From NCBI RefSeq assembly GCF_005502745.1, contig NZ_SCNL01000013.1, forward strand, positions 61,600-125,599: a DNA stretch of 64,000 nt, in the 5' to 3' direction. The stretch is from Sphingomonas sp. 3P27F8. GTDB taxonomy: Bacteria; Pseudomonadota; Alphaproteobacteria; Sphingomonadales; Sphingomonadaceae. The notes beneath the pieces were generated by a model that was not told the origin of the DNA, searched no databases, and was given only the letters and a program-made list of their open reading frames with translations. The translations under genes were made by a program, and so were the position numbers. This document shows positions 49,023 to 58,013 of this stretch, piece by piece. How positions within the stretch are numbered: position 1 is the stretch's first letter; each line of letters begins with the position of its first letter.

Positions 49023-49726
49023 GCGCGAACCGTCCGCTCACGCTGCAAAAGCTGTTCGCTTTTCAGGTCGGGGTGACGATTTACCGAAGGCGGGATGGCG
49101 TGATCGCGGTCGGTCGCTCAGCCGGCAGCGTGCTCGCGTTCGCCCCACAAGATCGAGCGATGTTCGTCGGTAAAGCCGGTCAAGCCACCCTCGACGGTCT
49201 CTGCCCGAGCGACGCCGACGGCGAAAGCCGGCCGCGACCGCGCGGGCTCTTCCTGCATCGCGGCCGCCCAGCGCTCAATCGCCACTGGCGATGCGGATCT
49301 AGGTCGAGCGGGCCTTGGAACCACTCCCACCGACGCTTCAGAACGTCGGGGCGGTTCTGCTCCGGGGCATGCCCGGACTTTGTTGAGCGTGATCCGGCGA
49401 CGCGCGAAGAAGCGCAACAGACCTGCGACGTTGATCCCGACGCCATGTGCGCCGCGCTCGGTGCGCAGGTCGGTATGCGAGATGGCCGGCTGCGGTTCGA
49501 TCGCGCAGCGGATCAGGAGCAACATGCGCCTCGATCCGACCCGAGCCGCGGTCGCCGCCTTGGCGCCTGGGCGTGGCATCGCCCTTCATCGGCCCAACGC
49601 ATTCGAGCGCGACGATCTGCGCGTCATATACGACAAGGCCCCGTCTGGTTAGGGGCGGGGCCATGTGGCACGGTTGGTTGCGGGGACCCGCAGCGGATTG
49701 AAACATACATTTGCGATGGCAAGGGC
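49023..49726. other. Intergenic stretch without a convincing gene, start of accessory region
   Basis: Both strands carry only arginine-rich open frames, and none has a recognisable motif together with a ribosome site. One frame stays open from inside cdd to 51103 but its upstream half has the composition of non-coding GC-rich DNA. A decayed mobile-element or gene remnant is possible; I cannot name one. Confidence 0.5.
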
Positions 49727-51103
49727 ATGAATCGCTCTTCGAGCGGGCGCCGCGCGTCGGACCGGCAGTCCAGACCGCAATTGGACGACGACGCTCCGGG
49801 TTGCGCTGGCGCACCTTCACCCTCCGGCGAGGAAATCGTGGCGGGGATGACCGCCGGGCGGGACTGGTGGCAGCTGCGCGCTTTCGACGTCGCGCCCTGG
49901 ATACGCAGCCTGCCCGTCTCCATCAGGACGGACAAGCATAACCGGCTCGGCTGGTTAGGGCGTCCCTGGGACGGCCACAACGACCTGCCGGTCGGCGAAT
50001 GGGCATGGGATGGCGAGCGGGAGCTAGACGAGGCCGAGCCGCTGGTCGACGACATCGACGCCTGGGATGGCACGATCGTCCCCGGCCACGAGCTGAAGAA
50101 GCTGATAGCGGAGCTCCGGCGGCTAATAGCGGCCAAACCCGGTCTGGGTGTCGCCTTGCCGGACTATCGCGACGTCCGGGCAACCCTCGTCGGCGAGGAG
50201 GGCGATGTGTCGGAACCGACCTCCGCAATGGCCGTCGTGGACTTTGACATCGGCGAGATGATCCTGCCGATCGGGATCGACGACTGGCAGCTGCGCCCCG
50301 ACACGTGGAGGCCGGTGGAGGAAGTCGCTGCGCTCATGGTCTCGATGCTGGTCGACACCTTATCGAGCCGTCGCAAGCTGCTTCGAAGGGAACGGAAGAT
50401 GCGCGAAGGCTTCGAGCGCGACGTCGCCCGGTTCGGAGGCGGTGCCTCCCCGCTCTGGCTGCGAATGGAGCCCGTGCGCTTCACCAGCCGTCGATCCAAA
50501 CTCTTCCGCCAGCCCTACGTGGCGCTCGACGTTGAACTTGGTATCTACCAGGTCTGGGCTCCGTCCGGATTAGAACAAGTGAGCTCGGCACCAAGGCTCA
50601 GGAAGGTCTATTCGCGGAGGGGCTCCGGTCACTGCCGCAACGTCGAGCGCCTCAAAGTCTTGCGCGCGACGGGATCGATCGGCTGGATCAGCGACGTAGC
50701 GCTGGCCCTGATAGAACAGGCGGGCCGCAACCCGGCAGCGGTGTTCAAGCAGGAGCTCGATGCTGCGCTCCATGACGGGAGCCATGACCACTACGGCTGC
50801 GACGGACACTTCGGCGCCCTGTTCTGCCACTACGGCGTGCTCAATCCATTCTTCACGTTCGATGGCGGCTGCTACAGCGACGGCACCCTCACCCTCGACG
50901 GCAGGTATCCCGAAGTGTTGGCTCTCGGAGCGCCGGGGCGGCTCTTGGCCCAATACGTGGACCATCCCGCATTCGTGGCCGCTGGAGCGGTAATCGAGCG
51001 ATCAGAGTGGAGCGAGGAACGACTGAAACTTTACCACACGCCAAGGCTGTTCACCGTGGAGGAGGCGGAGCGCAGGTGGTCTGGAGGCCGAACCTCTGAA
51101 TAA
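49727..51103 (+). CDS. Orphan hypothetical protein
   Basis: A 458-residue protein of no recognised family. It is acidic with several conserved-looking tryptophan-rich segments (DWWQLRAFDVAPWIRSLPV, WDGHNDLPVGEWAWDGE, FGALFCHYGVLNPFFTFDGGC; each quoted in part) and a central helical stretch LSSRRKLLRRERKMREGFE. No signal peptide or membrane segment. The ATG at 49727 is chosen because it follows an AAGGG site; a later ATG near GMTAGRDWW is possible. It stands alone in the accessory part. It has genuine codon structure but no known function. Confidence 0.6.
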   Translation: MNRSSSGRRASDRQSRPQLDDDAPGCAGAPSPSGEEIVAGMTAGRDWWQLRAFDVAPWIRSLPVSIRTDKHNRLGWLGRPWDGHNDLPVGEWAWDGERELDEAEPLVDDIDAWDGTIVPGHELKKLIAELRRLIAAKPGLGVALPDYRDVRATLVGEEGDVSEPTSAMAVVDFDIGEMILPIGIDDWQLRPDTWRPVEEVAALMVSMLVDTLSSRRKLLRRERKMREGFERDVARFGGGASPLWLRMEPVRFTSRRSKLFRQPYVALDVELGIYQVWAPSGLEQVSSAPRLRKVYSRRGSGHCRNVERLKVLRATGSIGWISDVALALIEQAGRNPAAVFKQELDAALHDGSHDHYGCDGHFGALFCHYGVLNPFFTFDGGCYSDGTLTLDGRYPEVLALGAPGRLLAQYVDHPAFVAAGAVIERSEWSEERLKLYHTPRLFTVEEAERRWSGGRTSE

Positions 51104-51469
51104 ACGTGAAGACGCTGAGCGGCCTCGTTGAACCGGCTGACGCGGATGGCCGTGACCTCGCCGGAGGCGCTGCGGTCGCGTGAAGCGACGCCGTCTTTCA
51201 TCGCCATTATGCACGGCATTCACTTTCGCGCCCGTCACGATCCAAACCGTCCGGCAGCATCAGGAAGTGCCAACGTGCACTTGGACCGAACCCATCCGTA
51301 ACTCACGCTAGGCGATACGGTCGCCGGCGATCGTGAGGTCTGCGTACGGAGGCTCTTTCCTCAACGAAAGTAGTTCGAGCGCGTAGCCGTGTTGACTGGG
51401 CACCGCAAAGCGGGAGCGTCGGCGACGTTGGCGCTGCTCTAGATTACGCCACTGACCTACCCGAACAAG
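51104..51469. other. 366-bp gap without an assigned gene
   Basis: Between the orphan gene and the glutathione-transferase-like gene I see no promoter, RNA or coding region I can defend. A 62-codon minus-strand frame (51031-51219) overlaps the orphan gene and was not accepted. Confidence 0.4.
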
Positions 51470-52099
51470 TTAGCGCCATGCCGGCGCCTGCATATCGACC
51501 TCACGCGCCCGTTTGAAGGCTGATCTATCGCACGCACGCTCGAGATAGGCTCTCACATTCGGTCCGTACCCCGGTCCTAGACCGACGATCGTATCGCCCA
51601 AATAGAGCGCGTATACAATCGCGATGTCAGCGATGGTGAAACGATCGCCGCACAACCATTCGCGACCCGACAACTCGGCCTCTACCGACTTGAGACGACC
51701 ATAGAACCATTTTTCGTAATCGAGCGCCGTACGGCCGTCCGGATCTGGCTCGAATTGACGATAGCGAAGCACGATGGTCTGCGGAAACGTCAGCGTCGCG
51801 TCACTGAAAAACAACCAGTTCAAGAAGTTCGCGTACCCTGATTCAGCGGCACTAATGGCCAATGGGGTCGGGCCGTATTTTTCTGTCAGGTAAAGACACA
51901 TCGCCGTGGACTCGCTCATCCGCACGTCGCCGTCGATCAGGTAGGGCACGGTTCCCAAGGGGTTGGTCGCTAAATAAGTTTTTTCGCGCAGGCGGGGCGG
52001 GAAAGATAGGAAAACCGGCCGATATGGTAGGCCAAGTTCCTCCAACGCCCACAGGGGTCGCAGGGAGCGGCTCTCCCGGCAGTGATAAAGTTCGATCAC
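51470..52099 (-). CDS. Glutathione S-transferase family protein
   Basis: A 209-residue cytosolic enzyme. The thioredoxin-like N-terminal domain starts IELYHCRESRSLRPLWALEELGLPY and contains NPLGTVPYLIDGD and the SNAIL-like SESTAMCLYL. The helical C-terminal domain carries WLCGDRFTIADIAIVYAL (quoted in part). The start is GTG at 52099. It is the most downstream minus-strand gene of the sugar locus, 123 bp beyond the alpha/beta hydrolase, and may or may not share its transcript. Substrate unknown. Confidence 0.88.
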   Translation of the reverse strand: MIELYHCRESRSLRPLWALEELGLPYRPVFLSFPPRLREKTYLATNPLGTVPYLIDGDVRMSESTAMCLYLTEKYGPTPLAISAAESGYANFLNWLFFSDATLTFPQTIVLRYRQFEPDPDGRTALDYEKWFYGRLKSVEAELSGREWLCGDRFTIADIAIVYALYLGDTIVGLGPGYGPNVRAYLERACDRSAFKRAREVDMQAPAWR

Positions 52100-52222
52100 C
52101 GGCCTAGTACCTTATTCCGAAGTTAAACTTCTCATAAACTGGTAAGGTTGATCGCCGGTCGCAGTCGCGCGTCGGCGATTGTGTGATGATGCTTCGAGCT
52201 ACCAACCCTGACGGACCCCTGA

Positions 52223-53107
52223 TCAAAGTAGAGCTCTCACGATTTGCCTGCGCGCTTCGCGCCCCTCACGAGTTGGCAGGGCAGGCGACGGGTGTATCAA
52301 ACCCTCGCCCTCGCGATAATCGACCTCGACTCCCGCTTCCCTAGCCTTGGCAACCAGCAACCTGGTGTCCGGATTGGTGATATCGCGCGTTCCGCTGATA
52401 ACCGTCATAGGTCCAAGCCCAGACATCATCCCATGCAGCGGACTCACAATCGGATTTGTTAGATCGAGGCCGCCACGCCACTGCTCGAAAATCGGTCGAA
52501 GGGCATCGCTCCGCAATAGTGGGTCCATTCGTTCGACCGCATTGAGCTCAGGATTAGACAGAGTGAGATCGAGCGCTGGATGGATGAGAACCGTCCGCCT
52601 GAGCTGCACGCCCTCGTCGCGCAGTTGCATCGCCACTGCCAAAGCAATGCTACCTCCTGCTGAGTCACCGCATATGCTGACCCCCCGGGCAGGACGTTCC
52701 CTCAGCTCATCCCGTGCGAGCTGGGAAATAAATTCTACCGCCTCCAGGGCCGTGCCCCAGGGCACCAACGGATAGATCGGAACGATCGCACAAGTATGAG
52801 CTTCGGCGGAAATCCGCGCGATCAACCTCCAGTGAAACGGGTTGATTTCCCCATAGTAGGCTCCGCCGTGAACGTAGATGACCGACTTGTCCGCCTCCAT
52901 TCCCACCGGCTTCACCGAGTAGACCGGCCACCGATGCTGGTCGACGCGATCGATGAAGACATCGCGTCGAATGCGCTTCGGGGGGCCGAACCTCGCAGGT
53001 CGGAGTGCGGCAGCACGCACCGCGTCTTTGCCCGCTTCCGCGGTCGATGGCGGCTTCAGCGTTAACCGCAAAAGCGTCTCGAAGAATAGGCTCCCGAAGC
53101 TCGGCAT
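52223..53107 (-). CDS. HSL-family alpha/beta hydrolase (esterase) of the sugar locus
   Basis: A 294-residue esterase-like protein. The oxyanion motif is HGGAYYG, the nucleophile serine is in CGDSAGGS, the acid is in SGTRDITNPD and the histidine in GLIHPSPALPT, giving a full triad. The N-terminal segment has a weak hydrophobic region (FGSLFFETLLRLTL). ATG at 53107 follows GGAG by seven bases; an in-frame TTG lies just before it. It is 26 bp downstream of the transporter gene, so both belong to one operon controlled from 54643-54658. Confidence 0.88.
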   Translation of the reverse strand: MPSFGSLFFETLLRLTLKPPSTAEAGKDAVRAAALRPARFGPPKRIRRDVFIDRVDQHRWPVYSVKPVGMEADKSVIYVHGGAYYGEINPFHWRLIARISAEAHTCAIVPIYPLVPWGTALEAVEFISQLARDELRERPARGVSICGDSAGGSIALAVAMQLRDEGVQLRRTVLIHPALDLTLSNPELNAVERMDPLLRSDALRPIFEQWRGGLDLTNPIVSPLHGMMSGLGPMTVISGTRDITNPDTRLLVAKAREAGVEVDYREGEGLIHPSPALPTREGREARRQIVRALL

Positions 53108-53133
53108 CAATGCGCTCCAACCATGGTCGGGTC

Positions 53134-54606
53134 TTAATCCGTACCCAGAAGGCCCGTTGGCCGCGCTGTCCGAGTCGAGCGCCGCTGATTGAGTTCAACG
53201 ATGATCTCCTGATGTCGCGCGCGCCCAAGCCGATAGGTCAGGATCAGCGGCAAAACTACAAGGAAGGCCAAGCCATGGCCGGCGCCCCACAACAGGCCGA
53301 GGAATGTCGCTGAGCGTTCTGGCAGGACAGCGACAGTGTTTGCGGTCGCCTTCAATCCGACCGAGGACAGCACTAGCCCAGCGACGAGTGAACCAATGCC
53401 GGTGGCTGCCTTCGCTGAAAAAACAAGCGCGCTGAAGTACAGACCTTCGCAGCGCTGCCCGAACTTCAATTCGTGCTCGTCCACGGCGTCTGCGATCATC
53501 GACTGGAAACCGATGAAAAAGAGCGAGTTGCATGCGCCGAACGAGACGCTCGCGACGACCAAAACTGCGGTCGCCGCGGGGGTCGGCAGTGGTCCGAGCC
53601 ACTGATACGCCGTAAGCACCGATGATGCCTGACCGACCGCCACAACGATGATGCCAAGAACGATCACATCCCGCTTTTCCATGCGCTGCAGTATGAGAGC
53701 CGTGAGCGGGATCCCAAGCAGCAGTCCCACTTGGAAACCGACGATGGGAAATTGGTTCTGGGCAGCCGGCAGCTTCCAGAAGTGATTATAGGCGTACAGG
53801 TTTAGTGCGTTCATGCTGCCCGCGATGATCAACACGATCAGGGCCGACGTGAAGAGGACCATAAAGGACCGATTCCGCGCAAGATCCTTAAGGTCTTCAA
53901 GGAAGGACTTGGAGGTTGCGCTTGGCGGTAGGTGCTCAGCCGCACTGGAAGCGACAGCGCGTCGGACACCGATGATGCACGCCAAGCCCATCGTCAGCAC
54001 GACGACGGTCAATAATAGGCCCAATTGGACGTATGCACTTCGGGACGCATAGTCCTCCTTGGTCGTGAATATCACGCCGAAAGCCGGCGCGATCGTGAGC
54101 ACCGTTCCCACGAATCCGAAGATCATCCTGTAGACCGTGACACTAGACCTCTCGTCGTAATCGGTCGTCAACTCGGCGGTGAGCGCCGCGTAAGGCAGTG
54201 CGTAAATCGATGTCCCGACACGGAGGAGAATGTTCGAAAGCAAGGCAAGGCCGATGGCCGACACCGTGCCCCCCGAGATCGGGATTCCGAACAGAGCGAG
54301 AGATGCAATGCAAATGACCGGCAGTCCGCCGATCATGAATGGCAACCTGCGACCCCACCTGCTCTGCGACCTATCGGACCACGATCCGATCAGCGGATCC
54401 GCCACGGCGTCCACTAGCAGCGACAGGAAAATGACCGTTCCGGCTACAGCCGGTGAAATGCCGACCACGCTGGTGAGATAGAACAGGAGAAAGGTGTTCG
54501 CGACGAACGTCGCCGAGACCTCGACACCTTGGCCTACGCCAAAAAGTAATTTCGTTCGCACCGGCAGTCGACGAGCAGCCCGGGTCCCCATATCGCTCTT
54601 TCCCAT
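53134..54606 (-). CDS. GPH-type sugar:cation symporter (MFS superfamily)
   Basis: A 490-residue inner-membrane protein with about twelve hydrophobic segments. The family signature DAVADPLIGSWSDRSQSRWGRRLPFM (quoted in part) follows the second membrane segment and is characteristic of glycoside-pentoside-hexuronide:cation symporters, which import di- and oligosaccharides. The start at 54606 follows a GGAG site by nine bases. It is transcribed from the divergent promoter region bearing operator 54643-54658. It likely brings the sugar released or recognised by the locus into the cytoplasm. Confidence 0.9.
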   Translation of the reverse strand: MGKSDMGTRAARRLPVRTKLLFGVGQGVEVSATFVANTFLLFYLTSVVGISPAVAGTVIFLSLLVDAVADPLIGSWSDRSQSRWGRRLPFMIGGLPVICIASLALFGIPISGGTVSAIGLALLSNILLRVGTSIYALPYAALTAELTTDYDERSSVTVYRMIFGFVGTVLTIAPAFGVIFTTKEDYASRSAYVQLGLLLTVVVLTMGLACIIGVRRAVASSAAEHLPPSATSKSFLEDLKDLARNRSFMVLFTSALIVLIIAGSMNALNLYAYNHFWKLPAAQNQFPIVGFQVGLLLGIPLTALILQRMEKRDVIVLGIIVVAVGQASSVLTAYQWLGPLPTPAATAVLVVASVSFGACNSLFFIGFQSMIADAVDEHELKFGQRCEGLYFSALVFSAKAATGIGSLVAGLVLSSVGLKATANTVAVLPERSATFLGLLWGAGHGLAFLVVLPLILTYRLGRARHQEIIVELNQRRSTRTARPTGLLGTD

Positions 54607-54642
54607 CGCCACCCGCTCCAGACTGCCAACTAACTACTAATC

Positions 54643-54658
54643 ATGCAATGCATTGCAT
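54643..54658. promoter_or_regulatory. LacI-type operator 1 (perfect palindrome)
   Basis: ATGCAATGCATTGCAT is a perfect 16-bp palindrome centred between the divergent transporter and esterase operons, 37 bp above the transporter ATG and 67 bp above the esterase ATG. The 14-bp core TGCAATGCATTGCA recurs twice at 60159-60200. Arrangement and symmetry fit a LacI/GalR-family operator. Confidence 0.75.
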
Positions 54659-54724
54659 AAACCGACTCGTCGCTGCTATGCAAGTTCGATCAAACGCGGA
54701 AGCGTTGAGGAGGACGGAGGGGAT

Positions 54725-55903
54725 ATGACTATCTCGACTCACATCGGCGGGCACGTTGCACCGGATTTCGAGCGCTGCCGTGAAGCATTCGAAACTGGAT
54801 TTCGGAGCGGCTCCGAGGTGGGCGCGGCATGCGCCATAAGGGTCGGGGGGGAAACCGTCGTAGACATCTGGGGTGGCGCAGCAGACGGGATCACTGGTCG
54901 CGCGTGGGAGCGAGACACGATCGTACCGGTGTTCTCGGTATCGAAAGGCGTCGCCGCGGTGTGCGTGCTGCATCTCGTGTCGCAGGGGCTGCTGGACCTT
55001 GACGAACCAGTCTCCACGTACTGGCCCGAATTCGCTGTGTCCGGTAAATCGAGAGTCACGGTCCGCCAGGCTTTGGCCCATCGTGCCGGCGTCCCCTTCG
55101 TGGACGGCGAGGTCACGATTCAGGACCTCCAGAACGTTCCAGGCATGGCCGCCCGGCTGGCAGCGCAAAAGCCTATATTCGACCCTGGTGCAACCCATAT
55201 CTATCATCCGGTATCGATCGGCTGGATCACGAGCGAGCTTGTTCGTCGGGTGACGGGCAATTGTCTCGGCGATTGGCTTCGGACTGAGATCTGCGAACCG
55301 CTCGGACTTTCCATCTTCATGGGATTGCCAGCCCAGGAAGGCGAGCGAGTTGCTCGTCTCGTCTACCGCGACCCCGAGACGGCCGCGAAAGTAGTCGCCG
55401 AAACCATGATGGAAGATACGCTGCCGTGGCATGCGCTCACGCTCAACGGTCTCCTGTCCTTCGCGCCCGACCTCGGGAAAGGCAGTCTGAATGACCCTGC
55501 TGTCCAGCGGCTGGAACTCGCAGGCGCCGGTGGCATCGCCGACGCAAGGTCGCTGGCAACCTTCTATGGCGCTTGCATCGCGCCGGTAGACGGCGTCCGG
55601 TTGATGTCGGACGAAGTCATCGCCGACAGCATCAAACCTGTGTCAACGGGGCGTCAGTTCGGCCTTGAAGAAGACGGTCCATCCTGGGCCGCAGGAGTGA
55701 TGACCCCCTGGCGGGTGCAGCCGATGCTCGGAGGATCGAGCTTCGGCCATGACGGCATGGGTGGGAGCCTCGCCTTCGCGGAACCGCGGCGACAGGTCGC
55801 TTTCGCCTATGTCCGTAACGGCATGGCGGCCGGCGGCTTTGAAGATCCCGAGGTGTACGCGGTCGTAGCCGCTCTCCAATCAATTCTTGAGGAAACAGAA
55901 TGA
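54725..55903 (+). CDS. EstB-type serine esterase (beta-lactamase fold)
   Basis: A 392-residue protein of the class C beta-lactamase/EstB group. The SxxK motif is SVSK (71-74), and the tyrosine motif is Y160 in IYHPVSIGW. Close members are esterases that cut short acyl esters rather than lactams. No signal peptide, so cytosolic. The ATG at 54725 follows GGAGGGGA. Its stop overlaps the next hydrolase by four bases (ATGA). Operator 1 lies 67 bp upstream. Confidence 0.88.
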   Translation: MTISTHIGGHVAPDFERCREAFETGFRSGSEVGAACAIRVGGETVVDIWGGAADGITGRAWERDTIVPVFSVSKGVAAVCVLHLVSQGLLDLDEPVSTYWPEFAVSGKSRVTVRQALAHRAGVPFVDGEVTIQDLQNVPGMAARLAAQKPIFDPGATHIYHPVSIGWITSELVRRVTGNCLGDWLRTEICEPLGLSIFMGLPAQEGERVARLVYRDPETAAKVVAETMMEDTLPWHALTLNGLLSFAPDLGKGSLNDPAVQRLELAGAGGIADARSLATFYGACIAPVDGVRLMSDEVIADSIKPVSTGRQFGLEEDGPSWAAGVMTPWRVQPMLGGSSFGHDGMGGSLAFAEPRRQVAFAYVRNGMAAGGFEDPEVYAVVAALQSILEETE

Positions 55904-56847
55904 TGCTCGATCCTGTGCTCTCGCAGTTACTCGCGTCCGTGCCGCTCGAAGTTTCGCTGCCGATAGATTGGCCTGCACAGCGGGCGACCGCTGCAACCCT
56001 GCTACCTCTCATTCGGGGAGACGGACCGACGACCGAGGTCGCATCGGTCGAAGAGCGGCTGGTCGACGGCCCGAACGGACCTGTTGAACTGCGCGTTTAT
56101 CGGCCGACCAGGCCAACAGCGACTACGCTCCATTACATCCACGGTGGAGGCTGGGCGGTCGGTGATCTCGAAACGGTCGATCATACCATTCGGCACATCT
56201 GCGAAGCGCTCCCGGCAGTGGTCGTTTCGAGCACCTACCGTCTAGCGCCAGAACAACCCTTCCCGGCGGCCTACGAGGACACATTGGCAGCCGTCAGCTG
56301 GACGGTCGACCACCTAGCCGAGCTTGGTGGCGATTTCGCTCGACTGGGGATCGCGGGTGACAGCGCAGGGGGAAACCTCGCAGCGGCTGTGGCAATCGGA
56401 CTGCGTCCGGTCACAGACGACGGTGTCCACCCACTGGCGGCTCAGCTGCTGTTGTATCCATCTGTCGACCTGCGCGATTCCTCCTGGACGGCGAAGTCGA
56501 GAATTGCGGATGCAGATCCCAGCCTACGGTGTGACGTGATGCGTGCCACGGCCGCTGCATACATCGGCACGAGCGATCCCGACGACTGGCGACTGTCGCC
56601 GAGCGCAGCCGATGACCATTCCGGCTTGCCGCCGGCGCTGATCGTCGTGACCACAGTCGATCCGCTCCGGGATGAGGCGGTCGCCTATGGCGAACGACTA
56701 AGACAGTCAGGGGTCCATACCGAGGTGATGGAATTTGCCAACATGACCCATGGCTTCACGCACCTTAGGCGGATCGTACCAGCCGCAGCGGAGGCGTCGG
56801 AGCAGGTGATCGACGAATTTCGAAAGCTGCTCGACCGGCCAAAATAA
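55900..56847 (+). CDS. HSL-family alpha/beta hydrolase (esterase) coupled to the EstB-like gene
   Basis: A 315-residue esterase-like enzyme. HGGGW is at 81-85, S155 is the nucleophile in AGDSAGGN, the acid is in VDPLRDEA and the histidine in MTHGFTH. Translation is coupled to the EstB-like gene through an ATGA overlap. The lacI gene follows 98 bp later. The close packing of two esterases suggests sequential removal of acyl groups. Confidence 0.9.
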   Translation: MMLDPVLSQLLASVPLEVSLPIDWPAQRATAATLLPLIRGDGPTTEVASVEERLVDGPNGPVELRVYRPTRPTATTLHYIHGGGWAVGDLETVDHTIRHICEALPAVVVSSTYRLAPEQPFPAAYEDTLAAVSWTVDHLAELGGDFARLGIAGDSAGGNLAAAVAIGLRPVTDDGVHPLAAQLLLYPSVDLRDSSWTAKSRIADADPSLRCDVMRATAAAYIGTSDPDDWRLSPSAADDHSGLPPALIVVTTVDPLRDEAVAYGERLRQSGVHTEVMEFANMTHGFTHLRRIVPAAAEASEQVIDEFRKLLDRPK

Positions 56848-56911
56848 ATTGTTGCCACGGTCTACCATGGTCAGAGGTCGCTCGTCGCCCATGATCAAAC
56901 GGGAAAATCAT

Positions 56912-56925
56912 TGCCATCGTTTGCA
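56912..56925. promoter_or_regulatory. Degenerate LacI-type operator before the regulator gene
   Basis: TGCCATCGTTTGCA matches the locus operator core at 10 of 14 positions and has the classic central CG of LacI sites. It ends 20 bp before the GTG of the LacI gene. It may allow autoregulation; weak support. Confidence 0.4.
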
Positions 56926-56945
56926 AGGTTGGTGAAAACCTTCTC

Positions 56946-58013
56946 GTGCCTACCAAACCCCCACCGAATAAAGTACGACCGGAGAGCACGGTCGCGTCAA
57001 ACGGCGAAGCGTCTCCCCGCGAGCCTAGGACGCTGCAGGAGATGGCGCAGCTTTCTGGCGTCTCCGCGGCGACCGTCTCGCGCGCATTAGCGGACAGTCC
57101 GCTGATCGCGCCAAAGACCCGCAAGCGCATTCAGGACCTCGCCACTAAGGTCGGGTTCAGCGTTAACCCCGCCGCGAGGATGCTCAGAACCCGGCAGTCA
57201 AACACGATCGCGCTAATTCTCCCGCTTGGTCACGAGAAGGGGCAGCACCTCAGCGACCCCTTCTTCATGGCGATGCTGGCCTACCTCGCAGATGCCGTTT
57301 CGCAACGAGGCTACGACCTTCTACTTCGCCGGATAGAACCGGATACAACCGATTGGCTGCGCAAGATCATCGATCGAAGCAGGGTCGATGGAGTCCTGGT
57401 CATCGGTCAGTCGGATCAGACCGAAGTCCTGCAAGAGGTCGGCAAGACCTATCTCCCGATGGTCGTGTGGGGACAATGGACGCCGCATCAGAGCTACGTC
57501 TCCGTAGGGGTGGACAACATTGAGGGCGGCCGTCTCGCCGCGATGCGACTACTCGACGAGGGGCGTGGTCGACTAGCCTTCCTCGGCAACATCGCAGTGC
57601 CTGAGTTCGCGGCCCGTCATGAAGGTTTCATGTCTACACTGCCAGCGAAGCAGCGGTCCGAGGCAATCCTGTTTCCCGTTCATCTTACCGCACAAGACGC
57701 ATTTGCGGCGGCCGAGCAGCTGTTCCGAGACCATCCCGACATCGACGGAGTGTTCGCAGCGTCCGACGTCGTCGCCATGAGCGTCATCCGCGCTGCGGCC
57801 CAAGCCGGAAGGTCTGTTCCGGAGAATCTCTCGGTCATAGGTTTTGACGACGTACCCATCGCAGCTCAGAGCAATCCGCCCCTGACGACGATCCGTCAGG
57901 ATCTCGAGCAGGGGTCGCAGTTAATGTGCGATCTCCTTTTCATGCGCATGCGCGGCGAGCAGGGCCAATCCGTTCAATTGTCGCCCGAATTGGTCATCCG
58001 CGCATCCGCCTGA
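56946..58013 (+). CDS. LacI-family transcriptional regulator
   Basis: A 355-residue repressor-type protein. The N-terminal helix-turn-helix starts after a basic tail: TLQEMAQLSGVSAATVSRALADS, then the hinge helix LRTRQSNTIAL. The C-terminal periplasmic-binding-protein-like sensor domain contains DGVFAASDVVAMSV and GFDDVPIAA. It starts with GTG at 56946. Three perfect and one variant palindromes near the divergent promoters are its likely operators. The sugar or sugar-phosphate ligand is unknown. It ends overlapping the ROK gene tail-to-tail by 20 bp. Confidence 0.93.
   Translation: MPTKPPPNKVRPESTVASNGEASPREPRTLQEMAQLSGVSAATVSRALADSPLIAPKTRKRIQDLATKVGFSVNPAARMLRTRQSNTIALILPLGHEKGQHLSDPFFMAMLAYLADAVSQRGYDLLLRRIEPDTTDWLRKIIDRSRVDGVLVIGQSDQTEVLQEVGKTYLPMVVWGQWTPHQSYVSVGVDNIEGGRLAAMRLLDEGRGRLAFLGNIAVPEFAARHEGFMSTLPAKQRSEAILFPVHLTAQDAFAAAEQLFRDHPDIDGVFAASDVVAMSVIRAAAQAGRSVPENLSVIGFDDVPIAAQSNPPLTTIRQDLEQGSQLMCDLLFMRMRGEQGQSVQLSPELVIRASA

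Noticed and set aside
49118..49579. Minus-strand 153-codon frame, considered as a transposase or integrase remnant
   Set aside because: No catalytic motif or terminal repeat could be recognised, so I leave the region unassigned.
48719..49726. Upstream half of the 794-codon frame that ends at 51103
   Set aside because: It overlaps the real cdd gene in another frame and its translation is rich in Arg, Gly and Ala with no motif. I kept only the part from 49727.
51031..51219. 62-codon minus-strand frame
   Set aside because: It overlaps the 3' end of the orphan gene and has no ribosome site I could defend.
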